A DNA stretch of 6,503 bases from Actinomycetales bacterium (lineage in GTDB: Bacteria > Actinomycetota > Actinomycetes > S36-B12), in NCBI GenBank assembly GCA_017849335.1, contig JAFIHP010000130.1:1-6503 (forward strand). The letters run 5' to 3'. Made by a program: the position numbers and the translations under genes. Position 1 is the first letter of the stretch. Every line of letters begins with the position of its first letter. The notes under the pieces were generated by a model that saw only the letters and a program-made list of their open reading frames with translations, was not told where the DNA came from and ran no database searches. Shown piece by piece: positions 1-5,852 of this stretch.

Positions 1-2
1 CA

Positions 3-266
3 CTCGGCGTGACGGTGTCGCGGCTGGCCAGCGGCCTGCCGGGCGGCGGCGACCTCGAGCCCGCCGACGAGGGGACCCCGGGTCGCGCGGTCGAGGGCCG
101 GCGCCAGGTCACCTGCCCCCTCTTCGTTTGTCCCGGCGGGCGGGACGAACGAAACAATCTGCGGTGGTTCGGGCCGGATTCCTGCCTTTGTCCCGCCCGC
201 CGGGACGAACAGCGGAGGGCGGGGCCCCATCGACCAGGAGGAAACCGCTTGCACGGCAACGGGTAG
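3..266 (+). CDS. recR: RecR recombination protein, C-terminal part only (5' end outside window), with an odd tail
   Basis: The frame opens with residues matching the RecR C-terminus: SRLASGLP, GGDLE, ADE and GRA followed by EGRR. RecR is a zinc-binding, Toprim-containing recombination mediator that works with RecF/RecO to load RecA at gaps. Only the last part is present. Two things are odd. First, positions usually hydrophobic in RecR are changed: GLPxGG carries G, the residue after LE is P, and TLGRA reads TPGRA. The polar and glycine positions are kept. Second, RecR normally ends within a few residues of GRR (about nt 99-110), but here there is no stop until TAG at 264-266. This adds about 51 residues that read through both palindromic repeats. 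The identity is supported by the next genes being lysC and asd, a common actinobacterial order. It could be a real RecR with a drifted, extended tail, a decaying copy, or poor sequence; I cannot tell from this window. Confidence 0.72.
   Translation, partial: LGVTVSRLASGLPGGGDLEPADEGTPGRAVEGRRQVTCPLFVCPGGRDERNNLRWFGPDSCLCPARRDEQRRAGPHRPGGNRLHGNG
123..153. repeat. Small palindrome, copy 1 of a pair
   Basis: Arms TTCGTTTGTCCCG (123-135) and CGGGACGAACGAA (141-153) pair over 13 bp with one T-G wobble (129/147). The loop is GCGGG (136-140). The second copy lies exactly 60 nt downstream when the shared flanks are aligned. The stem is a direct repeat of copy 2, but the loop is its reverse complement. 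It lies inside the extended recR frame and upstream of the lysC promoter. It has no T-tract, so it is not a classical intrinsic terminator, though a hairpin-only terminator is possible. Confidence 0.85.
187..209. repeat. Small palindrome, copy 2 of a pair
   Basis: Arms TTTGTCCCG (187-195) and CGGGACGAA (201-209) pair over 9 bp, with a T-G wobble at the same place as in copy 1 (189/207). The loop is CCCGC (196-200), the exact reverse complement of the copy 1 loop GCGGG. The 17-nt core 190-206 is an exact inverted repeat of 130-146. The flanking TTT and GAAC instead keep the same orientation in both copies. Such elements often belong to dispersed REP-like families in GC-rich genomes, which would need a genome-wide count to show. 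Confidence 0.85.
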
Positions 267-269
267 ACT
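264..269 (+). promoter_or_regulatory. Putative -10 box of a leaderless lysC promoter
   Basis: TAGACT fits the actinobacterial TANNNT -10 consensus and ends 8 nt before the GTG start at 278. This puts the expected transcription start at or next to the start codon, so the mRNA would be leaderless. That would explain why no Shine-Dalgarno sequence lies at the usual distance from the GTG. There is no clear -35 hexamer 17-18 nt upstream. The first three bases are also the TAG that ends the recR-like frame. TAGACT or TAGCCT recurs before two other transcription units in the window, which supports the call. Confidence 0.5.
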
Positions 270-277
270 GCGCCATC

Positions 278-1564
278 GTGTCCCTGATCGTGCAGAAGTA
301 CGGTGGTTCGAGCGTCGCTGACGCCGCCAGCGTAAAGCGCGTCGCCCGCCGGATCGTCGACACCAAGAAGGCCGGCCACGACGTCGTCGTCGTGGTCTCC
401 GCGATGGGGGACACCACCGACGAGCTCCTCGACCTCGCCGAGCAGGTGTCGCCGCTCCCGCCGGCCCGCGAGCTCGACATGCTGCTGACGGCCGGCGAGC
501 GTATCTCCATGGCGCTGCTGGCGATGGCGATCTCCGACCTCGGTGCCGAGGCCCGGTCGTACACCGGCTCGCAGGCCGGGCTGATCACCGACTCCAAGCA
601 CGGTGCCGCACGCATCATCGACGTCACTCCCGGACGGATCCAGCAGGCCATCGCCGAGGGCGCCATCCCGATCGTGGCGGGCTTCCAGGGCGTGGCGCAG
701 GACACCAAGGACGTCACGACCTTGGGTCGCGGCGGCTCGGACACGACGGCGGTCGCGCTCGCGGCGGCGCTCGACGCCGAGGTCTGCGAGATCTACACCG
801 ATGTCGACGGCGTCTTCAGCGCCGACCCGCGGGTGGTGCCGGCTGCGCGCAAGGTCCCGTTCATCACGTACGAGGAGATGCTCGAGCTGGCCGCCGTCGG
901 GGCGAAGGTCCTGCACCTGCGGTGCGTCGAGTACGCACGCCGGTTCGACCTCCCGATCCACGTCCGGTCGTCGTTCTCCCAGCACACCGGCACGCTCGTC
1001 CTGTCGCCCGAGGCCCTCGCGGCCGCCATCGCCGAAGGAACCGCCATGGAACAGCCGATCATCTCCGGGGTCGCCGCCGACGTGAACGACGCGAAGATCA
1101 CCGTCGTCGGTGTCGCGGACAAGCCCGGCGAGGCAGCGGCGATCTTCCGTTCGCTCGCGGGGGCGGGCATCAACGTCGACATGATCGTGCAGAACGTGTC
1201 CGCGGCATCGACCGGTCGCACCGACGTCACCTTCACGTGCCCGCAGGGCAGCGCGGCGACGGCCATGAAGGCCCTCGACGCCGAGCGCGAGACGATCGGC
1301 TTCGAGTCCCTGCGCGTCGACGACCAGATCGCCAAGGTGTCGCTCGTCGGCGCGGGCATGCGATCGCACCCCGGGGTCTCCGCGACCTTCTTCCAGGCGC
1401 TCGCCGACTCCAGCATCAACGTCGAGATGATCTCGACGTCGGAGATCCGGATCTCGGTCGTCACGCGGGTCGACGACGCGCAGCGTGCCGTGAAGGCCCT
1501 GCACACCGCGTTCGGGCTGGACGCCGACGGCGAGGCCGTCGTCTACGGCGGGACGGGACGATGA
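278..1564 (+). CDS. lysC: Aspartokinase (aspartate kinase), alpha chain
   Basis: It phosphorylates L-aspartate to 4-phospho-L-aspartate, the committed step for lysine/diaminopimelate, threonine and methionine. The 428-residue product has the ATP/aspartate site KYGGSSV (7-13), the GRGGSD loop (150-155) and YTDVDGVFSADPR (about 173-185), typical of the amino-acid kinase fold. Two ACT regulatory domains follow, from about 270 to 345 (ITVVGVADKPGEAA) and about 350 to 425 (AKVSLVGAGMRSHPGV), ending in VVYGGTGR. The GTG at 278 is chosen because it places KYGGSS seven residues in, as in relatives. The upstream in-frame ATG at 128 would translate the palindromic repeats. Length is close to the 421 residues of Corynebacterium LysC. 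That family is an alpha2beta2 enzyme under concerted lysine plus threonine feedback, so similar control is likely here but not shown. Its last 4 nt overlap the asd start. The organism uses only this copy as far as the window shows. Confidence 0.96.
   Translation: MSLIVQKYGGSSVADAASVKRVARRIVDTKKAGHDVVVVVSAMGDTTDELLDLAEQVSPLPPARELDMLLTAGERISMALLAMAISDLGAEARSYTGSQAGLITDSKHGAARIIDVTPGRIQQAIAEGAIPIVAGFQGVAQDTKDVTTLGRGGSDTTAVALAAALDAEVCEIYTDVDGVFSADPRVVPAARKVPFITYEEMLELAAVGAKVLHLRCVEYARRFDLPIHVRSSFSQHTGTLVLSPEALAAAIAEGTAMEQPIISGVAADVNDAKITVVGVADKPGEAAAIFRSLAGAGINVDMIVQNVSAASTGRTDVTFTCPQGSAATAMKALDAERETIGFESLRVDDQIAKVSLVGAGMRSHPGVSATFFQALADSSINVEMISTSEIRISVVTRVDDAQRAVKALHTAFGLDADGEAVVYGGTGR
1034..1048 (+). 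promoter_or_regulatory. Internal ribosome binding site and ATG for the aspartokinase beta subunit
   Basis: GAAGGAA (1034-1040) sits 5 nt before an in-frame ATG (1046-1048) inside lysC. This is the best Shine-Dalgarno-like start context of the lysC-asd pair. Initiation here gives a 172-residue chain made only of the two ACT domains, the same length as the known Corynebacterium glutamicum beta subunit. The site falls exactly between the kinase domain and the first ACT domain. Confidence 0.75.
1046..1564 (+). CDS. lysC: Aspartokinase beta subunit (in-frame internal product of lysC)
   Basis: This is the 172-residue C-terminal part of aspartokinase, starting at MEQPIISGVAADV and containing both ACT domains but no catalytic residues. 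In Corynebacterium, Bacillus and many actinobacteria the same gene makes this smaller chain from an internal start, and it joins the alpha chain in an alpha2beta2 complex that binds the feedback inhibitors lysine and threonine. The call rests on the internal GAAGGAA-N5-ATG, on the matching length, and on its position in the linker before the ACT domains. Production of the separate chain is inferred; the frame and stop are shared with the alpha chain. Confidence 0.72.
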   Translation: MEQPIISGVAADVNDAKITVVGVADKPGEAAAIFRSLAGAGINVDMIVQNVSAASTGRTDVTFTCPQGSAATAMKALDAERETIGFESLRVDDQIAKVSLVGAGMRSHPGVSATFFQALADSSINVEMISTSEIRISVVTRVDDAQRAVKALHTAFGLDADGEAVVYGGTGR

Positions 1565-2598
1565 GCCGCACGGTCGCGGTCGTCGGCGCGACGGGCCAGG
1601 TCGGCGCCGTCATGCGGCGGCTGCTCGACGAGCGTGACTTCCCGGCCGACCGCGTGCGGTTCCTGGCCTCGGCCCGCTCGGCCGGCACGACGCTGCCCTG
1701 GCGCGGCGAGGAGATCCTCGTCGAGGACGCCGCCGAGGCGGACCTGGCCGGCATCGACATCGCCCTGTTCTCCGCGGGTGGGTCGACCTCGAAGGCGCTG
1801 GCGCCCGCGTACGCCGCGGCGGGCGCGGTCGTCGTCGACAACTCGTCGGCGTGGCGCATGGATCCCGACGTGCCGCTCGTGGTCAGCGAGGTCAACCCGC
1901 ACGCGATGCGGGATCGTCGCAAGGGGATCATCGCCAACCCGAACTGCACGACGATGGCCGCGATGCCGGTGCTGCAGCCGCTGCACGCGCACGCGGGCCT
2001 GCGCCGCCTCGTCGTCAGCACGTACCAGGCGGTCTCGGGCAGCGGTCTGGCCGGCGTGGAGGAGCTGGAGACCCAGGTCCGGTCCGCGGTCGAGCAGGAC
2101 GTCGCGGCACTGACGCACGACGGGTCGGCGGTCGACTTCCCCGCACCGAAGAAGTACGTGCGTCCGATCGCGTTCGACGTGGTCCCCCTCGCGGGCAGCA
2201 TCGTCAACGACGGGTCGTGGGAGACCGACGAGGAGCAGAAGCTCCGGAACGAGAGCCGCAAGATCCTCGGCATCCCGGACCTGCTGGTCTCCGGCACGTG
2301 CGTGCGGGTGCCGGTCTTCAGCGGGCACTCGCTGTCCATCAACGCCGAGTTCGACCGGCCGATCACCGTGGCCGAGGCGACGGCCCTGCTCGCCGACGCC
2401 CCCGGCGTGGAGCTGTCGGACGTGCCGACGCCGCTGCAGGCCGCCGGTGCCGACCCGTCGTTCGTGGGCCGGATCCGGCAGGACGCCAGCGTGCCCGGTG
2501 ATCGCGGGCTCGTGCTGTTCGTCAGCAACGACAACCTCCGCAAGGGCGCCGCGCTCAATGCCGTTCAGATCGCCGAACTCCTCGTCGCCGGCCTCTGA
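1561..2598 (+). CDS. asd: Aspartate-semialdehyde dehydrogenase
   Basis: It reduces 4-phospho-L-aspartate with NADPH to L-aspartate 4-semialdehyde, the step after aspartokinase and the branch point to diaminopimelate/lysine and homoserine. The 345-residue product begins with a Rossmann dinucleotide-binding motif GATGQVG (9-15). It has the nucleophile in NPNCTTM (Cys129) and the catalytic histidine in FSGHS (His256), closely matching the spacing of the mycobacterial enzyme. The family's QAVSGSGLAGVEEL stretch follows the active-site cysteine. The ATG start overlaps the lysC stop as ATGA, so translation is probably coupled, and the product of LysC is unstable enough to make co-production sensible. 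It is probably cytoplasmic and cotranscribed with lysC from the promoter near 264. Transcription likely ends at the large inverted repeat after the stop. The product is full length, with no unusual features. Confidence 0.97.
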   Translation: MSRTVAVVGATGQVGAVMRRLLDERDFPADRVRFLASARSAGTTLPWRGEEILVEDAAEADLAGIDIALFSAGGSTSKALAPAYAAAGAVVVDNSSAWRMDPDVPLVVSEVNPHAMRDRRKGIIANPNCTTMAAMPVLQPLHAHAGLRRLVVSTYQAVSGSGLAGVEELETQVRSAVEQDVAALTHDGSAVDFPAPKKYVRPIAFDVVPLAGSIVNDGSWETDEEQKLRNESRKILGIPDLLVSGTCVRVPVFSGHSLSINAEFDRPITVAEATALLADAPGVELSDVPTPLQAAGADPSFVGRIRQDASVPGDRGLVLFVSNDNLRKGAALNAVQIAELLVAGL

Positions 2599-2601
2599 CT
2601 G

Positions 2602-2629
2602 CCGCCGAGGCGCTACCCCGCCGAGGCGC
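2602..2629. repeat. 12-nt direct repeat after asd
   Basis: CCGCCGAGGCGC occurs at 2602-2613 and again at 2618-2629, 16 nt apart. The second copy runs into the left arm of the large inverted repeat that follows. It may mark a duplication during insertion or growth of the palindromic element. No function is evident. Confidence 0.7.
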
Positions 2630-2687
2630 CTGGAAGGGTCGTCAAAACGGGCATTACGCCCGGAATAGCGACCATTCCAGGCGTCTC
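2623..2687. terminator. Large nested inverted repeat between convergent genes, probable bidirectional terminator
   Basis: The outer arms at 2623-2641 (GAGGCGCCTGGAAGGGTCG) and 2669-2687 pair over 19 positions, with 17 Watson-Crick pairs, one G-T wobble (2626/2684) and one mismatch (2636/2674). Inside lies a second hairpin, CGGGC (2648-2652) with GCCCG (2658-2662) around a 5-nt loop. On the minus strand the inner hairpin is followed directly by TTTT (2647-2644), as in an intrinsic terminator for the operon ending at 2693. On the plus strand the outer stem could stop readthrough from asd. The position, in the 94-nt gap between two convergent stops, fits termination. Its elaborate form would also fit a dispersed palindromic element. 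Confidence 0.7.
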
Positions 2688-2692
2688 GCGGG

Positions 2693-3802
2693 TCAGGGCG
2701 TGATGGTCAGTCGGAGGTCGCGGCCCAGGAACGCCGCGTAGCGCTCGAACGACACCCGTGCCGCGTCGACCTCGTCCCCGGTGAGCGGGCGGATCGGCTC
2801 CACGGCGACGTCGACGCGGCTTGAGCGCAGCGTGCGCGTCCACGTCGCCGCGACGATCCCGTCGACGACGACGGTCGCCCGGAACATCCCGTTGCCTCCC
2901 GGGACGACCTGCTCCATCGCGCCGGCGGGCACGTGCAGGGCGCGGTCCTTGTAGCCGAGCACGAGCTCGTCGAAGCCGGGCAGCGCGACGACCTGCGGTG
3001 CCCGGAGCTCGCCGTCGCGGATCAGCTCGGCGAGCTCGGTCGTCGCCCACAGCGCCTCGGGTCCGTCGGTGAGGGGGACGAGCCGGCCGGCGTTCGCGGC
3101 GGCACCCGCCCGGGCGTCCGTCAGCGTCAGCCCGCTCCAGCCCGCGAAGTCGCGCAACGACACCGGCCCGTGCCCGCGCACGTAGCGCAGCAGAAGCTCG
3201 GCGACGGCCTCGCTCCTGTCCAGGGTCAGCTGGACGGGAGCCCAGTCGTCGATGCGGGCGAAGGTCTGCGCCGTGCCTCGCTGAGGTCCGATGCAGGTCA
3301 CGCCGGTCTGCGCGGCGTACCAGAGCAGGTGGTACCCCCGCTGCCCGGACGTGTCGACCCCGGCTCCCTCGATCGTGGCCAACGCCTCGGCTCGCGTCAG
3401 GAGCCGCCCGCCCGCGAGGGCGGTGTCGAGGGAGGCAGCCGCCCGGTCGGCGTCCGCGAGCGACAGCCCCAGTTGCTCGCGCCGCCGTACGGAGGTGGTC
3501 AGGGTGCGCACCCCTGTCAGGTCCAGGAGCCAGCGGACGTCGGTCGCGGGAACGACGTGGATCGTGCCGCGCATCGGCCACGTGCGCACGAGGTCGCCGC
3601 GCTCGAACGCGTCGAGCACATCGGTCTCGGCCGCGCCTTCGCACCGGACGCCGAGCGACCAGTGGCCGCTCGCGACGTCCTGGGCCTGCATCGCGCCGAA
3701 CCAGCGGGCGACCTCCAGCGGCGTACGCCGATCGGGCGCGTCGAGCAGCAGGCTCACCATGCGCGCCCGGCGCACCTGCCTCGCCGGGACCGGGTCAGGC
3801 AT
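2693..3802 (-). CDS. Winged-helix HTH_42 family protein, AlkZ-like DNA glycosylase candidate
   Basis: The 369-residue product belongs to the HTH_42 (PF06224) family of tandem winged-helix proteins that includes AlkZ and YcaQ/AlkX, glycosylases that unhook DNA interstrand crosslinks or remove bulky alkylated bases. Family landmarks seen are WFGAMQAQD (34-42), RTWPMRGTIHVV (about 73-84), GPVSLRDFAGWSGL in the middle and ALPGFDELVLGYKDR towards the C-terminus. The QAQ at 39-41 fits the QxQ catalytic motif of AlkZ; YcaQ has QxD there. Length is near that of AlkZ. It is the last gene of a four-gene minus-strand operon, and its ATG overlaps the end of the methyltransferase gene by 8 nt. No good Shine-Dalgarno is seen, so coupling is likely; a second ATG at residue 15 (3758-3760) is a less likely start. 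Family membership is firm. Glycosylase activity and its substrate are inferred, since many members are untested. Confidence 0.85.
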   Translation of the reverse strand: MPDPVPARQVRRARMVSLLLDAPDRRTPLEVARWFGAMQAQDVASGHWSLGVRCEGAAETDVLDAFERGDLVRTWPMRGTIHVVPATDVRWLLDLTGVRTLTTSVRRREQLGLSLADADRAAASLDTALAGGRLLTRAEALATIEGAGVDTSGQRGYHLLWYAAQTGVTCIGPQRGTAQTFARIDDWAPVQLTLDRSEAVAELLLRYVRGHGPVSLRDFAGWSGLTLTDARAGAAANAGRLVPLTDGPEALWATTELAELIRDGELRAPQVVALPGFDELVLGYKDRALHVPAGAMEQVVPGGNGMFRATVVVDGIVAATWTRTLRSSRVDVAVEPIRPLTGDEVDAARVSFERYAAFLGRDLRLTITP

Positions 3803-4400
3803 CGGCCGGGTTGCGCAGGATGCTGACGGCGAAGTCGGCGTCGGGTCGCCACGGGCGAAGATCCCAGGTCGCGAACCGCTGCTCGAGGACGAAGCCGGCG
3901 TCGGCCAGATGCCGGTCGAAGTCGCCGAGGTCGTAGCGATCGGTGTGGAAGCCGACCGCCGCGAACCCGTCCGGCCGAAGGTGCGACCGCAGGCGGGCCA
4001 GCACCGTGGTCTCCGTCCCCACGGCGACGAACGCCATCACGTTGCCCGCGACGACGGCAGCGTCGAACGGCTCCGGCTCGTCCAGCGTGACGAGGTCGAG
4101 CTCCGCGAGGTCGGCGACGATCCAGCGTGGTCCGGGATGGTCCTCCTCGGCTGCCGCGATCAGCTCGGGATCGACGTCGACACCGACCACGGTGTGACCG
4201 ACAGCGTGCAGGTAGCCGCCGACCCGGCCCGGGCCGCAGCCGGCGTCGAGCACGCGCGAGCCGCGGGCGAGCATGGCGTCGACCAGCCGCGCTTCGCCGA
4301 CGAGGTCGGCGCCGTCAGCGGCCATCGCGCGGAATCGCTCGATGTACCACTGCGAGTGGCCGTCCTTGGTGTCGGTGAACCAGCGCGGAGGTGTACTCAC
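3795..4400 (-). CDS. Class I SAM-dependent methyltransferase
   Basis: The 201-residue product has the Rossmann-type methyltransferase signature. Motif I is RVLDAGCGPGR (49-59), which binds S-adenosylmethionine. The next strand VVGVDVDPEL (71-80) carries an acidic residue for the SAM ribose, and WIVADLAELDL (from 93) is the adenine-side motif. The N-terminus HSQWYIERFRAMAADGADL is often seen in small actinobacterial methyltransferases of this type. The substrate cannot be read from sequence. The start is GTG (4398-4400), giving MSTPPRW; no Shine-Dalgarno is obvious, and the previous stop is only 9 nt upstream, which suggests translational coupling. The stop overlaps the start of the AlkZ-like gene. 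No membrane segments or signal peptide are seen, so a cytoplasmic enzyme is likely. Confidence 0.87.
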   Translation of the reverse strand: MSTPPRWFTDTKDGHSQWYIERFRAMAADGADLVGEARLVDAMLARGSRVLDAGCGPGRVGGYLHAVGHTVVGVDVDPELIAAAEEDHPGPRWIVADLAELDLVTLDEPEPFDAAVVAGNVMAFVAVGTETTVLARLRSHLRPDGFAAVGFHTDRYDLGDFDRHLADAGFVLEQRFATWDLRPWRPDADFAVSILRNPADA

Positions 4401-4409
4401 GGGTCGACG

Positions 4410-5060
4410 CTACGCCGGTCCGGCGACGCGGAGGACGTGCGGATCACGGTCGTCGTGTAGCCCCGTGCCCGCGACGACGAGGTCGACGCGTGTCCATGGA
4501 CGGTCGTGGGCCAAGAACGGCTCCTCGGCCGCCATCCAGTCGTCCCAGTCCGACATCGCGGCCTCGCGGCTCCCCAGGCGCGCGGTGTCGCGGGCCAGGC
4601 CGCGCGCGGTCGCGACCTCGCGGTCGCTGGCGACCCAGATCGCGATGTCGAGGTGCGGGCGCAGCCGTGCCTGCGCGACGCCTACGCCCTCGACCAGGAT
4701 CACGCTGACGTCGGCGGGGTAGTCGAGGTGGCCGTCCCTCCCGCGAGCAACCCAGCCCGGGGGACGGTAGGCGCGCACGTCGGCGCCGCTCAGGAGCGGG
4801 ACCAGGACGTCGTCGAGGAGGACGTCCGGCCAGTCGAAGTGGCTGTGCCACCAGGCGATGTCGTCGGTGTGCACGACGGCGGCAGGGACGAGCAGCTCCG
4901 CGAGGCGCCCGGCGAGGGTCGTCTTGCCGGACGCCGACCGACCGTCGATGCCGACCACGGGAACGCGACCTCGCGGCGCGGCGACCGAGAGCACCACGGC
5001 CGCGAGGTCGGCATCGGCGACCTCGCGCCAGTCCCAGGTCGACGGCTCGTCGTCGGTCAT
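4410..5060 (-). CDS. Uridine-kinase-like P-loop nucleoside/small-molecule kinase
   Basis: The 216-residue product carries a Walker A loop GIDGRSASGKTT (37-48), followed by HTDDIAWWHSHFDW (64-77). In uridine kinase-like proteins that stretch holds the acceptor-binding acidic residues. YRPPGW (99-103 region) and a hydrophobic strand ending VILVEGVGV (120-128) match the same fold. It is shorter and more divergent than true uridine kinase, so ATP-dependent phosphoryl transfer is likely but the acceptor is unknown. Many actinobacterial genomes annotate such proteins only as a uridine kinase or ATP-binding protein. The ATG at 5058-5060 overlaps the sulfotransferase stop as ATGA. It is preferred over an upstream in-frame ATG at 5238-5240, which would add 60 residues of composition typical of a shadow frame inside the sulfotransferase gene. 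The stop is 9 nt before the methyltransferase start. Confidence 0.82.
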   Translation of the reverse strand: MTDDEPSTWDWREVADADLAAVVLSVAAPRGRVPVVGIDGRSASGKTTLAGRLAELLVPAAVVHTDDIAWWHSHFDWPDVLLDDVLVPLLSGADVRAYRPPGWVARGRDGHLDYPADVSVILVEGVGVAQARLRPHLDIAIWVASDREVATARGLARDTARLGSREAAMSDWDDWMAAEEPFLAHDRPWTRVDLVVAGTGLHDDRDPHVLRVAGPA

Positions 5061-5845
5061 GCCGTGGACGGGACCGCGTAGCCGAAGGACTGGTAGTCGC
5101 GGGCGTAGATCGTGGCGACCTGGTCGAGCAGGGCCGGTGTGTAGTACTCGGCGATCCGGGTCCGAGCCCCGGTCGATTTGCGGCAGTAGAACTGCTCCTG
5201 CAGGTCGGTGATCCCGGTGAGCTCGCCGACCCGGGCCCACGACGCGTCGAGCTCCTCGAGCCGGATGACCGCGTCGTACGGCACGATCCCCAGGCCGACG
5301 TGGTCGGCCTCGCGGCGCCAGTGCGGGTCCTGGTCGCGGGACTTCTGCGCGCCCACCACGTCGAGGAACTGGGCGAGCGTCACGTCCGCCGCCGCGACGT
5401 CGCGGCCCGTGGATGCGGCGATGGCCTCGACGATGGGCGCACTCTGCTTCAGCCCCTGCCCGACCTTCTCGATGAAGCCGGACAGCACCCGTGCGGCCGG
5501 CTCGCGCACGACCGTGAAGCGCCGGTAGTCCGCGGACGTCAGCACGTGCTCGAGCAGGTCTGCGGGCAGCTGGAACGGCTTGACGAACGGCGTCGCGGCC
5601 ATGCGGTCGTGCGGGTTCTCCTGGACGCGGCCCACCATCGCCGGTCCCATGCGGGCCGCCTCCAGGCCGCCCAACGTGGCCTTCATCGTCCCGCAGCCGG
5701 CCTTGGGCACCTCGACGTAGACGTACCGGTTCACCAGCGAGATGTGGGTGTGGAGGTTGACCGAGCGCCAGCCCATCGACGCGACCCAGGCACGGGTGAC
5801 CGGGCCGAGGTCAGCGCGGTCGGGCCGCCGGTCGGGAACACTCAC
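5057..5845 (-). CDS. Family 2 (carbohydrate-type) sulfotransferase
   Basis: The 262-residue product resembles the Sulfotransfer_2 (PF03567) family, which moves sulfate from PAPS to sugar hydroxyls in polysaccharides or glycolipids. The 5'-phosphosulfate-binding loop is YVEVPKAGCGTMK (43-55), with the family's PKxGCT-like core. The 3'-phosphate-binding motif is FTVVREPAARVLSGF (110-124), and DPHW (173-176) followed by YDAVIRLEEL and a C-terminal YARDYQSFGY are further family marks. No signal peptide or transmembrane segment is seen, so it is probably soluble and cytoplasmic. The GTG at 5843-5845 is chosen because a -10-like TAGCCT ends 7 nt upstream, which fits leaderless translation. ATG at residue 24 (5774-5776) is an alternative. 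It is the first gene of a four-gene operon and overlaps the kinase gene by 4 nt. The acceptor is unknown; there is no neighbouring glycosyltransferase in the window to suggest one. Confidence 0.88.
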   Translation of the reverse strand: MSVPDRRPDRADLGPVTRAWVASMGWRSVNLHTHISLVNRYVYVEVPKAGCGTMKATLGGLEAARMGPAMVGRVQENPHDRMAATPFVKPFQLPADLLEHVLTSADYRRFTVVREPAARVLSGFIEKVGQGLKQSAPIVEAIAASTGRDVAAADVTLAQFLDVVGAQKSRDQDPHWRREADHVGLGIVPYDAVIRLEELDASWARVGELTGITDLQEQFYCRKSTGARTRIAEYYTPALLDQVATIYARDYQSFGYAVPSTA

Positions 5846-5852
5846 GCGGACG

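Noticed and set aside
123..210. CRISPR-like array from the two repeated units
   Set aside because: Only two units, short and palindromic with differing cores, and no cas genes.
128..277. In-frame ATG at 128 that would extend aspartokinase by 50 residues
   Set aside because: The added residues translate the palindromic repeats and have no match to the family; KYGGSS is normally within about ten residues of the start, as given by GTG at 278.
109..2558. Long open frames antisense to lysC and asd, and other-frame ORFs inside them
   Set aside because: Typical shadow frames of GC-rich coding DNA: Arg/Ala/Pro/Ser-rich, no recognisable motifs, and fully covered by well-supported genes.
2613..3826. 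Additional open frames on both strands across the HTH_42 gene
   Set aside because: Low-complexity composition and no family motifs, whereas the frame 2693-3802 carries clear conserved blocks.
5061..5240. Longer start (ATG at 5238-5240) for the uridine-kinase-like protein
   Set aside because: It would lie entirely within the sulfotransferase gene and add 60 basic, low-complexity residues; the ATG overlapping the previous stop is the natural start.
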